Positions 1 through 6,440 of a stretch of DNA of 6,440 bases are shown here, one piece after another. Source of the stretch: Mailhella sp. (GTDB lineage Bacteria > Desulfobacterota > Desulfovibrionia > Desulfovibrionales > Desulfovibrionaceae); contig JAFWYI010000049.1 of assembly GCA_017522745.1 (NCBI GenBank), positions 1 through 6,440 of the forward strand, given 5' to 3'. The notes beneath the pieces were generated by a model that worked only from the letters and a program-made list of their open reading frames with translations, was not told the DNA's origin and ran no database searches. Positions within the stretch are counted from its first letter, which is position 1. Every line of letters starts with the position of its first letter. Made by a program: the position numbers and the translations under genes.

Positions 1-963
1 CACCACTTCGAAAGCACCAACGGGGCCGTTCCACACGATGGTCTGAGCGCCAGCCAGCAGCTTGGCGTATTCAGCGGCCGTAGCTTCGCCGATATCGAAG
101 GCGCAGTCTTCAGCGGTGAGTTCGGAAACAGGCTTGGTCACGGCTTCAGCGGCGCGTTCAAAGCTGGGAGCCACCACAACGTCGGAAGGCAGGGGCAGAG
201 CCACGCCACGTTCCTTGGCCTTTTCGATCATACGCTTGGCTTCAGGGATGAGGTCCTTTTCCACGAGGGAAGCGCCCATGTTGTAGCCAGCGGCTTCGAG
301 GAAGGTGTTGGCGATACCGCCGCCCACGATGAGGCCGTCCACGATGTTGAGGAGGTTGTCAAGCACAGTGAGCTTGGTGGAAACTTTGGAGCCACCGATG
401 ATGGCGTACAGAGGACGCTTGGGCTCGTCGAGCAGCTTGGTGGCGGCTTCCATTTCAGCGAACATCAGCGGACCGGCCACAGCGGTAGCGGCCTTGCGCA
501 GAGCGCCTTCCGTGGAGGCCTGAGCGCGGTGAGCGGCACCGAAAGCATCCATCACGTAGATGTCGCCCATGGCGGCATAGGTGGCGGCAAGTTCTTCGTT
601 GTTCTTCTTTTCGCCCTTGAAGAAACGCACGTTCTCACAAAGGACGACCTGACCGGGCTGACATTCCACACCGTTCAGGGGATCGGCGCAGAACTGGACG
701 TCCATGCCGAGGAGCGTGCCCATGTGGGCGGCAACAGGGCGCAGGGAGAACTTTTCTTCGAAAAGCCCCTCCGTGGGGCGGCCGAGGTGGGCCAGAAGGA
801 TGACGCCTGCACCGGCATCCAGAGCCTTCTGGATGGTGGGCAGGACCGCACGGATGCGCTTGTCGCTGGTGATGACGCCGTCGTGGATGGGCACGTTGAC
901 ATCAACACGCATGACAACACGTTTGCCCTTCATATCAATATCGTTCATGGTCAGAGCTTTCAT
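1..963 (-). CDS. pgk: phosphoglycerate kinase, C-terminus cut off by the window edge
   Basis: Cytoplasmic enzyme that interconverts 1,3-bisphosphoglycerate + ADP and 3-phosphoglycerate + ATP in glycolysis/gluconeogenesis. I translated the open frame by hand: 321 codons are visible with no stop. The N-terminal domain shows the substrate loop RVDVNVP (residues 19-25; D21, N23), R36, HLGRP (59-63) and DAFGAAHRAQAST (139-151). The C-terminal nucleotide-binding domain begins with GGSKVSTK (190-197) and reaches NGPVGAFE (312-319). About 65-70 residues are missing compared with the 387-residue E. coli enzyme, including the GGGDT nucleotide loop. The sequence is of the E. coli-like type (PTEG then SLRPV after the HLGRP motif). 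The start at 963 has AAGGAG (970-975) 6 nt upstream and lies 15 bp after the tkt stop, so it is the last visible gene of the cluster. Codon use is strongly biased (by my count about 22 GAA against 3 GAG), as expected for a highly expressed gene. Confidence 0.97.
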   Translation of the reverse strand, partial: MKALTMNDIDMKGKRVVMRVDVNVPIHDGVITSDKRIRAVLPTIQKALDAGAGVILLAHLGRPTEGLFEEKFSLRPVAAHMGTLLGMDVQFCADPLNGVECQPGQVVLCENVRFFKGEKKNNEELAATYAAMGDIYVMDAFGAAHRAQASTEGALRKAATAVAGPLMFAEMEAATKLLDEPKRPLYAIIGGSKVSTKLTVLDNLLNIVDGLIVGGGIANTFLEAAGYNMGASLVEKDLIPEAKRMIEKAKERGVALPLPSDVVVAPSFERAAEAVTKPVSELTAEDCAFDIGEATAAEYAKLLAGAQTIVWNGPVGAFEVV

Positions 964-978
964 GAGAGTCTCCTTTCC

Positions 979-2973
979 TTACAGCAGTTCCAGAGCCTGC
1001 TGCATAACATTTTCAACACTGAAACCGAAATGGGGGAACAGCGTGCCCGCGGGAGCGGACGCGCCGAAACTTTCCATGCCGATGACGCGACCATCGAGGC
1101 CCACGTACTTCCACCAGGTACCCGTGGCCTGAGCTTCCACGGCCACGCGGGCGCGGACGGCGTTAGGCAGTACGGATTCACGGTAGGCAGCATCCTGCTT
1201 GTCGAAGATCTCGCAGCAGGGCATGGAGACCACGCGGACTTTGCGTCCCTGAGCGGTGAGCTGATCCGCAGCTTCCACAGCAAGCTGTACTTCGGAACCG
1301 GTGGCAATGTAAATGAGTTCCGGCGTGCCTTCGCAATCCTTGAGGATATAGCCGCCTCGACGGATGGCTTCGATCTGCTCGGCGCTGCGAGGCTGCTGGG
1401 CAAGGTTCTGGCGGCTCATGATGAGGCAGACAGGACCGGTCTTAACTTCCACGGCGCTCGTCCAGGCAACGGCGGCTTCCGTGCTGTCGCAGGGACGCCA
1501 TACCTGATTGTTGGGCATGGTGCGCAGACCGCAGATCTGTTCGATGGGCTGATGGGTGGGGCCGTCTTCGCCTACGCCGATGGAGTCGTGAGTGAGTACC
1601 CATACCACGCGGCGTTCCATGATGGCGGCGGAACGGATGACGTTCTTGGCATAGTCGGAGAACACGAAGAAGGTGCCACCGTAGGGGATGAAACCGCCAT
1701 GGAGCTGGAGGCCGTTCATCACAGTACCCATGCCGAATTCACGCACACCGTAGTGGATGTAGTTGCCGGTATAGGCCTCGATGTCGAGAGACTTGGCACC
1801 GCTGTGCTGAGTGCCCACAGAGCCGGAAAGGTCGGCAGAGCCGCCGATGAGTTCGGGCAGGGCAGGGGCGATCTCGTTGAGGGTGTTCTTGCCGGAAACA
1901 CGAGTGGCCACGGCCTTGGTCTCAGCAGCGGCCTTGGCGATGGCGGCGGAAGCGACTTCAGCCCAGTTGGCGGGCAGTTCGCCAGCCATGCGGCGCTTGA
2001 ATTCAGCGGCCAGTTCGGGATAGGCGGCGGCGTAGGCGGCGAACATGTCGTCCCATTCCTTCTGGGCGGCGGCACCGGCTTCGCGGGCGTCCCATGCGGC
2101 CTTGATGTCGGCAGGAACGGTGAAGGGTTCGGCAGTCCAGCCCATAGCGGCTTTGGCTGCGGCAGTTTCTTCAGCACCGAGGGGAGAACCATGGCAGCCG
2201 GCAGAACCGGACTTGGTGGGAGCGCCCTTACCGATGACGGTCTTGCAGACGATGAGCGAGGGCTTGTCGGTCACGGCCTGAGCTTCGCGGATGGCCATGT
2301 CGATGGATTCGGGGTCATGGCCGTCGATACCGCGGACCACATGCCAGCCCATGGCTTCGAAGCGGCCGGGCACGTCTTCAGAGAACCAGCCCTTCACGTT
2401 GCCGTCGATAGAGATATCGTTGGCGTCGTACAGAGCGATGAGGCGGCCGAGCTTCCAGGTGCCGGCGAGCGAGCAGGCTTCCTGCGCCACGCCTTCCATG
2501 AGGCAGCCATCGCCCACGAAGACCCAGGTGTAGTGGTCCATCACAGGGAAGCCTTCACGGTTGAATTCCGTGGCGAGCAGGCGTTCGGCCAGAGCCATAC
2601 CGACGGCGGTGGAGATTCCCTGACCCAGAGGACCGGTGGTCATTTCAACGCCGGGAGCCATGCCGAGTTCAGGATGACCGGCAGTCTTGGCGCCGAACTG
2701 GCGGAAGTCGCGGATGTCATCCATGCTCAGGTCGTAGCCGGTGAGATGAAGCAGAGAGTACATGAGCATGGAGGCGTGACCGTTGGACAGCACGAAACGG
2801 TCGCGGTTGGCCCATGCGGGATCAGCGGGATTATGCTTCATGAAGCCGCGCCACAGGGATTCGGCCATATCGGCCATGCCCAGAGGAGCGCCCGGATGGC
2901 CGGACTTGGCTTTGTCGATGGCGTCCATGGAAAGGGCGCGGATGGCGTTGGCGAGTTCTGCACGAGTAGGCAT
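979..2973 (-). CDS. tkt: transketolase
   Basis: Thiamine-diphosphate enzyme that moves two-carbon ketol units between pentose, heptulose, tetrose and triose phosphates in the non-oxidative pentose phosphate pathway. It is 664 residues long (E. coli TktA has 663) and complete. The N-terminal ThDP domain carries [11 protein letters not shown] (H26), NGH (H66), GHPE (H100), GDGCLMEG (D155 metal ligand) and DANDISIDG (N185, second metal ligand), with H261 in CHGSPLG. The middle pyrimidine-binding domain has [13 protein letters not shown] with the catalytic Glu near residue 410, and EDGPTHQP with the substrate His near 472. The C-terminal domain begins around [16 protein letters not shown]. An in-frame ATG three codons upstream (2982) abuts the ribosome binding site and is unlikely; the start at 2973 has 9 nt spacing and puts H26 at exactly the E. 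coli number. The gene lies 29 bp after rpe and 15 bp before pgk. No active-site change was seen. Confidence 0.98.
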   Translation of the reverse strand: MPTRAELANAIRALSMDAIDKAKSGHPGAPLGMADMAESLWRGFMKHNPADPAWANRDRFVLSNGHASMLMYSLLHLTGYDLSMDDIRDFRQFGAKTAGHPELGMAPGVEMTTGPLGQGISTAVGMALAERLLATEFNREGFPVMDHYTWVFVGDGCLMEGVAQEACSLAGTWKLGRLIALYDANDISIDGNVKGWFSEDVPGRFEAMGWHVVRGIDGHDPESIDMAIREAQAVTDKPSLIVCKTVIGKGAPTKSGSAGCHGSPLGAEETAAAKAAMGWTAEPFTVPADIKAAWDAREAGAAAQKEWDDMFAAYAAAYPELAAEFKRRMAGELPANWAEVASAAIAKAAAETKAVATRVSGKNTLNEIAPALPELIGGSADLSGSVGTQHSGAKSLDIEAYTGNYIHYGVREFGMGTVMNGLQLHGGFIPYGGTFFVFSDYAKNVIRSAAIMERRVVWVLTHDSIGVGEDGPTHQPIEQICGLRTMPNNQVWRPCDSTEAAVAWTSAVEVKTGPVCLIMSRQNLAQQPRSAEQIEAIRRGGYILKDCEGTPELIYIATGSEVQLAVEAADQLTAQGRKVRVVSMPCCEIFDKQDAAYRESVLPNAVRARVAVEAQATGTWWKYVGLDGRVIGMESFGASAPAGTLFPHFGFSVENVMQQALELL

Positions 2974-2982
2974 GGGGAGCAT

Positions 2983-2988
2983 CTCCTT
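2983..2988 (-). promoter_or_regulatory. ribosome binding site of tkt, decides the start
   Basis: AAGGAG on the minus strand directly touches the ATG at 2982 (zero spacing), which would not allow initiation there, but it is 9 nt from the ATG at 2973. The codons between read ATG CTC CCC ATG. This selects [10 protein letters not shown] as the N-terminus, matching the length of the E. coli N-terminus residue for residue. Confidence 0.75.
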
Positions 2989-3002
2989 GACTATGCGGAA
3001 GG

Positions 3003-3662
3003 CTATTTCTGTTCTGCCGCGGCGTTGAAGGCGGCAAGACGTTCGTTGAAGGGAGGGAAGCCGAAGAACGCGGAACCGGAAACGAGTACGTCCGCACCAG
3101 CACGGACCAGTTCGCCGGTATTGTCGACGTTCACGCCGCCGTCCACCTGGATGAGGCAGTCGCTACGGCCTGCGGCGTTGAGTTTGGCACGCAGTTCCGA
3201 AACCTTGCGGAACGTGGCGGGCAGGAATTTCTGACCCCCGAAGCCGGGGTTAACACTCATGATAAGCACCATGTCCACGTCGTCCAGCACATAATCAAGC
3301 ACGCTGAGCGGGGTGGAAGGATTGAGAGCTACGCCGGATTTCATTCCCAGGCGTCGTATTTCCGCCAGAGTACGCTGAAGATGCACGGTGGATTCGGCAT
3401 GCACCACCAGCATATCGGCCCCAGCGTCCTTGAAATCGGCCAGGTAGCGTTCCGGCTGTTCGATCATGAGGTGTACGTCAAAGAAAAGACCGGAGGCCGG
3501 GCGCAGACCTTTGATGACATGCTGACCAAACGTCATGTTGGGCACGAAATGGCCGTCCATCACATCCCAGTGTACCCATTCCACACCGGCGGCTTCGAGG
3601 GCCTTCAGAGTTTCGGCAAGTTTGCCGCAGTCAGCGGAAAGGAGGGAAGGGGAAAGAATCAT
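3003..3662 (-). CDS. rpe: ribulose-phosphate 3-epimerase
   Basis: Metal-dependent TIM-barrel enzyme that interconverts D-ribulose-5-P and D-xylulose-5-P, supplying the ketose donor for the transketolase encoded next. It has 219 residues, a normal length. Strand 1 is [20 protein letters not shown] (31-42) gives metal ligands H31 and D33, with D33 the expected acid/base. DVHLMI (62-67) gives H64. [12 protein letters not shown] (135-146) is the flexible phosphate/active-site loop. VDGGV (173-177) gives D174, the second acid/base and metal ligand. GSAFFG near 196 closes the phosphate site. The ATG overlaps the merR stop by one base (TGATG), and GAGGAG lies 8 nt upstream inside the merR reading frame, so translation is probably coupled to merR. 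The stop is TAG, followed by tkt after 29 bp. All catalytic residues are present. Confidence 0.98.
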   Translation of the reverse strand: MILSPSLLSADCGKLAETLKALEAAGVEWVHWDVMDGHFVPNMTFGQHVIKGLRPASGLFFDVHLMIEQPERYLADFKDAGADMLVVHAESTVHLQRTLAEIRRLGMKSGVALNPSTPLSVLDYVLDDVDMVLIMSVNPGFGGQKFLPATFRKVSELRAKLNAAGRSDCLIQVDGGVNVDNTGELVRAGADVLVSGSAFFGFPPFNERLAAFNAAAEQK

Positions 3663-4078
3663 CAGCGGATCTCCTCGGCGTTGTTCATAGTAAGGAAGGC
3701 GCGCAGTTCACGCAGTTCGCACAGGGCGTCTTCAAGTATGGCCCGGTTTTCATTGGAAACGGCCAGAGAGTCATGTTTTTTTTGGGGTGGGGCGGCCACT
3801 TCGGGCTTCGCGCGAAGGACACCGGGAACCGTTCCGCCGGAAAGCACACGGCGGGCCCCTTCGATAGTCATGCCCTGCTCATGCAGGAGGGAACGGATCT
3901 TATGGAGGATCTCCATGTCGCGTTCCGTATACAGCCGCTGACCTTTAGGGGTGCGGACAGGCTGAAGCTCGGGGAATTCCCCTTCCCAGAAGCGGAGAAC
4001 ACTGGTCTGCAGGTTCAGCGCTCTGGCGGCTTCGCCTATGCGATACATCCTCCCGGACTGCGGCTTGTTCTTATGCAT
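3662..4078 (-). CDS. small MerR-type transcriptional regulator
   Basis: DNA-binding protein of 138 residues. Residues 11-80 form a MerR winged helix-turn-helix: MYRIGEAARALNL, then LRFWEGEFPEL, the wing KGQRLYTERD, and HKIRSLLHEQGMTIEGARRVL. It resembles the short MerR relatives that follow ihfA in many proteobacteria rather than the metal- or drug-sensing members. After a loose Pro/Ala/Lys linker (83-103), residues 113-130 can form a short coiled coil with heptad positions a = L115, L122, L129 and d = A118, L125, probably the dimer helix. There is no effector domain and no Cys cluster. Start choice: the ATG at 4078 has AAGGA (4086-4090) at 7 nt. A GTG at 4138 with GGAG at 5 nt would add 20 residues that look unlike a MerR N-terminus. 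The ATG at 4048 has GGGAGG touching it, too close to serve. The gene heads the rpe-tkt-pgk cluster and overlaps rpe by 1 bp, so it may regulate these genes; that is inference. The linker codons contain a run of eight A. Confidence 0.9.
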   Translation of the reverse strand: MHKNKPQSGRMYRIGEAARALNLQTSVLRFWEGEFPELQPVRTPKGQRLYTERDMEILHKIRSLLHEQGMTIEGARRVLSGGTVPGVLRAKPEVAAPPQKKHDSLAVSNENRAILEDALCELRELRAFLTMNNAEEIR

Positions 4079-4127
4079 GACCTTGTCCTTGGTCTGAGAT
4101 CCGAAGAAATGGCACTGCAAATAATTC

Positions 4128-4137
4128 TGATCGATCA
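4128..4137. repeat. perfect 10-bp palindrome upstream of merR
   Basis: TGATCGATCA is its own reverse complement and lies about 50 bp upstream of the preferred merR start. It could be part of an operator, but it is short, and MerR-family operators are usually longer dyads lying between -35 and -10. If merR really starts at the GTG at 4138, this is just coding sequence for its first codons. Confidence 0.35.
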
Positions 4138-4226
4138 CGGCGGCTCCACGGCAGAGAGATGACAGCTTGCGGCCCGACGTTATGTCCAGCCCCGATATTC
4201 TCCTTTTCCTGAAAAAATTTCCAGAG

Positions 4227-4264
4227 AAAAAACAGAGCAGAACCTCTTTTTCAGCGCGAAAAAG
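4227..4264 (-). terminator. weak hairpin and T-run, possible terminator or leader structure
   Basis: Read on the minus strand, CTTTTTC (4264-4258), loop GCGCT and GAAAAAG (4252-4246) form a perfect 7-bp stem, and a run of six T (4232-4227) follows 13 nt later. The 3' arm can instead pair downstream: AGAG (4247-4244) with CTCT (4237-4234), extended by A-T pairs across a bulged G. The two folds exclude each other. The stems are short and AT-rich, so an intrinsic terminator for the upstream ABC-F/membrane-protein unit is possible but weak. It lies about 85 nt after that unit's last stop codon. Confidence 0.3.
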
Positions 4265-4348
4265 GAGATATTAGGCCAGAATTTCGGCAGTGTGATGCAG
4301 TAACAGACCGGTAGGCGCTTCCTGCTGTGAGTTACACTCGTATTCGCC

Positions 4349-5269
4349 TCATGCCTGTTCGGGGGAATCGAAGGTCGGCAGGGCGGCCGCAGGCTGAGAG
4401 GCTCCGGGGCGCCAGAGTTCCTCGAAGGCTTCCAGCTCGATGAGTTCGGACTGGCGCACGCCTTCCAGCGGATTGTCATCCACGTACAGGGCGCAGGCTT
4501 CGGCAAGGTCCTGACTCAGACGCTTGAAGGCGTCGCTTTCCGGTGCGCCGACGGTGGTGGAAAGGGTGAATCCACCACGAGTGTCGCCGCGGTCGAACCA
4601 TGCGGTATCATTTCCTGCCACGATGACAGCCCGGCCGATGTCGAGCCCATCGAACGCGGCATAGAAGACGTGACCGCGATCCGGATAGGTCACCCGGACA
4701 TAGCGGCGGGCGTTGGCGGCGAAGGACGCCTCTGCGGTGCGCTCGAAGCAGTCATAGAGGCTTTCGAGTACGGCAGGGGTCGCATCCTTTTTCTGCACGC
4801 AGAGTTCCACTTCGGCCATCTGGCTGTTGGCACTCATACGACCCAGAAGGCGCATGGAGCAGGGCTGGGCCGCCATCCAGGCATCGAGGCCGGACATGAC
4901 TTCTTCAAAGGCGGCGCGACTCCCCTTGGGCGGCAGGAGTACGTTGAAGCAGAGCGAGAAGGTCTTGTCCTGCATGGGGGCGTTGCGGCGGTACAGGCGG
5001 CAGATGGGTTCACCTTCGGTGTAATAGCCCCAGTCCGCCACATGGATGCTCGTGGTGGGGTAGACGCAGGCTCTGCGGAACCAGCGGAAATCCGCCCCGA
5101 CCTGCCACACGCATATCACAACGCCGACCACACCGAGGATGATGGCCATACCGATGAGCGTGTCCCCGGCCATGATGCGCGTCACGCCGGAAAGGATAAG
5201 CGAGAGTGCCGTGAAAACGATGAAGGCGTCGAGCGCGCTTTTCCGCAGAAGGAGGAGTTTATCCCGCAT
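4349..5269 (-). CDS. hypothetical two-helix membrane protein
   Basis: I do not recognise this 306-residue protein. It begins with a short basic segment (MRDKLLLLRK), followed by two hydrophobic helices at about residues 12-30 and 38-57, separated by a short turn (RIMAGD). A basic/aromatic patch, DFRWFRR, follows. By the positive-inside rule both ends should be cytoplasmic, with a hairpin in the inner membrane. The remaining 240 residues are soluble and mixed alpha/beta in character, with no motif known to me, ending in an acidic stretch (ELIELEAFEEL) and a Pro/Ala-rich tail. There is no signal-peptidase site, lipobox or CxxC pair. The start at 5269 has AGGAG 5 nt upstream, overlapping the stop of the ABC-F gene 8 bp before it, so the two are probably co-transcribed and translationally coupled. 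The reading frame has normal local codon use and is clearly coding. The function is unknown. Confidence 0.85.
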   Translation of the reverse strand: MRDKLLLLRKSALDAFIVFTALSLILSGVTRIMAGDTLIGMAIILGVVGVVICVWQVGADFRWFRRACVYPTTSIHVADWGYYTEGEPICRLYRRNAPMQDKTFSLCFNVLLPPKGSRAAFEEVMSGLDAWMAAQPCSMRLLGRMSANSQMAEVELCVQKKDATPAVLESLYDCFERTAEASFAANARRYVRVTYPDRGHVFYAAFDGLDIGRAVIVAGNDTAWFDRGDTRGGFTLSTTVGAPESDAFKRLSQDLAEACALYVDDNPLEGVRQSELIELEAFEELWRPGASQPAAALPTFDSPEQA

Positions 5270-5274
5270 GTATT

Positions 5275-5280
5275 CTCCTA
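5275..5280 (-). promoter_or_regulatory. ribosome binding site overlapping the ABC-F stop codon
   Basis: The minus strand reads TAGGAGAATACATG. The TAG that ends the ABC-F gene is also the beginning of the TAGGAG ribosome binding site, 5 nt before the ATG of the membrane-protein gene. Ribosomes finishing the first gene are therefore placed on the second, which supports coupled expression. Confidence 0.7.
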
Positions 5281-6440
5281 TTCGCCGCCATCCAGTGACA
5301 GGGCTGCCCGTTTCGCTTCGAGTTCGGCGATCTGGGCTTCCAGTTCGCCCAGAGCTTCCAATTCTTTCTCCGAGCGTTCCTGAAGTTCGTGGAATTCCTT
5401 GAGAAGTTCAGAAGCCTTCGCACCATCGGCATACACGGCAGGGTCGGCCAGTATCTGTTCTACCTCGTCATGGCGTGCCAGTACTTCTTCCAGTATTTTT
5501 TCCTGTTTCTCGTACTTGGCCTGAAGAGGCTTGAGCAGTTTGTAGAGCGCGTTGCGCTGTTCGGCCTGTTCCCGTTTGAGCTTCTTGAGGTCATCGCGGG
5601 AAAGCCCCGTGCCGCCGAGCTTGCCCTCGGTGTTGGGGGCTGCCGGAGCAGAGGCCTGCTTTGCGGCGGCCTTGGCCGCGCGGCGGGCGGCATCGTATTC
5701 CTCGAAGCCGCCTTCGTACACGGTGATGCCCTTGTCGTCCACGGCCCATATCTCGTCCACGGCTTCGGAGAGCAGATGACGGTCGTGGGCTACCACGAGC
5801 AGAGTGCCGTCGAACTCGGTGAGGGCATCCACGAGGGCGTCGCGGCTTTCAAGATCGAGATGGTTGGTGGGTTCGTCGAGTACGAGGAAGTTGCAGCGGC
5901 GCAGGAACAGCAGTGCAAGCGCGAGACGGCTGCGTTCGCCGCCGGAAAGAGAATCGATGAAGCGGTCGAAATAGCCCTGACCCAGCATGAAGAGGCCAAG
6001 AACGCTCATCAGCTCTTCTTCCGTGGTGCGCGGGTCGGAGAGCCGGCGCATTTCACCCAGCACCGTTCCGCCGAGGTCGAGGGTCTCGGTCTGCTGCTGG
6101 CTGTAGTAGCCCATGCGCGTGGTGGAACCCATGGTCATGCGGCCGCCGGTGCGGGCCAGCTTGCCCGCGAGTATCTTGAGCAGGGTGGATTTGCCGCAGC
6201 CGTTGTGGCCGACAAGGCCGATGCGCTGCCCGCGGAACAGCGAGAATGTGAGGGCGGGCCACAGTGTTTTGCCATCGGAGAACTGGAAGGCCAGTTCGGC
6301 GGTGGAAAGCACCACCTTTTCCGAGGGGGCAGCTTCAGGCCACTTGAACGAAAGCTCCTTGCGCTTAGGTTCCGGCTTGTACTGCTCCAGTTCTTTTTCC
6401 AGTTTCTTGGCCTGCTTCTGGCGGGAACCGGCCTGACGTG
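5278..6440 (-). CDS. ABC-F family ATPase, YheS-like, N-terminal half outside the window
   Basis: Soluble twin-ATPase protein of the ABC-F type; family members bind the ribosome and act in translation, and it has no membrane part. The last 386 residues are visible. The open frame continues to the window edge, so a GTG at 6315 sometimes called as a start is internal. Visible residues 1-20 (RQAGSRQKQAKKLEKELEQY) match the end of the interdomain linker helix. The second ATPase domain follows: Walker A GHNGCGKST (77-85), Q-loop around YYSQQQ (111-116), signature LSGGERSRL (164-172), Walker B with catalytic E189 in FLVLDEPTNHLD, and switch H218 in VAHDRHLL. After an Ala-rich spacer comes a charged C-terminal coiled coil, from about residue 280 to 380. 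The HDRHLL motif and the long C-terminal coil match E. coli YheS better than Uup or EttA, from memory. All ATPase motifs are intact. The first ATPase domain cannot be judged. Confidence 0.95.
   Translation of the reverse strand, partial: RQAGSRQKQAKKLEKELEQYKPEPKRKELSFKWPEAAPSEKVVLSTAELAFQFSDGKTLWPALTFSLFRGQRIGLVGHNGCGKSTLLKILAGKLARTGGRMTMGSTTRMGYYSQQQTETLDLGGTVLGEMRRLSDPRTTEEELMSVLGLFMLGQGYFDRFIDSLSGGERSRLALALLFLRRCNFLVLDEPTNHLDLESRDALVDALTEFDGTLLVVAHDRHLLSEAVDEIWAVDDKGITVYEGGFEEYDAARRAAKAAAKQASAPAAPNTEGKLGGTGLSRDDLKKLKREQAEQRNALYKLLKPLQAKYEKQEKILEEVLARHDEVEQILADPAVYADGAKASELLKEFHELQERSEKELEALGELEAQIAELEAKRAALSLDGGE

Larger units (their letters stand above)
4079..4348. other. 270-bp intergenic region, probable terminator/promoter zone
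   Basis: This is the only sizeable gap in the window, between the stop of the membrane-protein gene and the preferred merR start (210 bp if merR starts at the GTG at 4138). No convincing ORF was found: the one minus-strand frame entering it (4506-4180) is an out-of-frame shadow of the membrane-protein gene. Positions 4201-4270 are about 37% GC, clearly below the genes on either side. It contains overlapping weak hairpins (4227-4264), a nested inverted repeat just after the upstream stop (arms 4313-4317 and 4345-4349 around GAGT/ACTC at 4329-4339), and a 10-bp palindrome (4128-4137). The promoter of the merR-rpe-tkt-pgk cluster is expected here, but I could not recognise a -35/-10 pair with good spacing; the best -10-like strings are GAATAT and CATAAC on the minus strand, without a matching -35. 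Confidence 0.7.

Noticed and set aside
529..3234. A 901-codon open frame on the plus strand, antisense to pgk, tkt and part of rpe
   Set aside because: Its codons line up exactly with the sense codons of tkt and pgk (same phase modulo 3), so a stop would need TTA, CTA or TCA in those genes, which are rare in such biased, highly expressed genes. The translation is low in complexity (rich in Gly, His, Ala) and shows no family motif, while the minus strand encodes fully recognisable enzymes.
3232..3248. GC-rich inverted repeat ACCCC...GGGGT resembling a terminator stem
   Set aside because: It encodes the conserved NPGFGG loop of Rpe, has no T-run after it on either strand, and lies in the middle of an essential reading frame.
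3381..4162. Plus-strand frames of 186 and 129 codons opposite rpe and merR
   Set aside because: Both are shadows of recognised minus-strand genes, overlap each other in different frames and show no protein motif.
4180..4506. A 108-codon minus-strand frame reaching into the intergenic region
   Set aside because: Most of it is an out-of-frame reading of the end of the membrane-protein gene. The rest crosses the AT-rich structured DNA, and the protein has no conserved look.
4670..5383. A 237-codon plus-strand frame opposite the membrane-protein gene
   Set aside because: It is antisense to a clearly coding minus-strand gene, runs across its start into the ABC-F gene, is rich in His and Gly as expected of reverse-frame translation, and has no recognisable domain.
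6313..6315. GTG as start codon of the ABC-F gene
   Set aside because: The frame is open to the window edge, and the residues before it match the ABC-F interdomain linker, so the gene begins outside the window.

Overview
The window is an ordinary, gene-dense bacterial stretch of about 58-60% GC by eye, and every gene lies on the minus strand. In transcription order, from high to low coordinates, they are: the 3' half of an ABC-F ATPase (YheS-like); a two-helix membrane protein of unknown function; a 270-bp gap; a small MerR-type regulator; ribulose-phosphate 3-epimerase (rpe); transketolase (tkt); and phosphoglycerate kinase (pgk), which runs off the left edge. The proteins most resemble those of Gram-negative bacteria: Pgk and Tkt align closely with remembered E. 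coli sequences. As I recall, the order merR-rpe-tkt-pgk is found in Desulfovibrio and relatives, so a Desulfovibrionaceae-like sulfate reducer is my best guess. That is inference from memory and not tested.

Layout. Positions 6440-5278 hold the ABC-F gene. Its stop codon overlaps the ribosome binding site of the membrane-protein gene (5269-4349), so these two look like one transcription unit. Positions 4348-4079 hold no convincing gene. This gap contains an AT-rich core with overlapping weak hairpins and a perfect 10-bp palindrome, and probably carries the end of the upstream unit and the promoter of the downstream one. Positions 4078-1 form a tight cluster: merR and rpe overlap by one base (TGATG), rpe and tkt are 29 bp apart, and tkt and pgk are 15 bp apart. 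All three metabolic genes have good ribosome binding sites.

How the genes work together. Rpe and Tkt are enzymes of the non-oxidative pentose phosphate pathway, interconverting ribulose-5-P, xylulose-5-P, ribose-5-P, sedoheptulose-7-P, erythrose-4-P and glyceraldehyde-3-P. Pgk belongs to the glycolysis/gluconeogenesis trunk that makes or uses the triose phosphates. In an organism living on small organic acids, such a cluster would supply pentoses and erythrose-4-P from gluconeogenic triose phosphate. The MerR-like protein at the head of the cluster is an obvious candidate regulator, but no effector domain is visible.

I found no mobile element, CRISPR array, tRNA, rRNA or defence system, and nothing that amounts to a new biological system. 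The points worth a second look are modest: an A8 tract in merR followed at once by a -1 frame stop, the structured intergenic region, and the unknown membrane protein coupled to the ABC-F gene.
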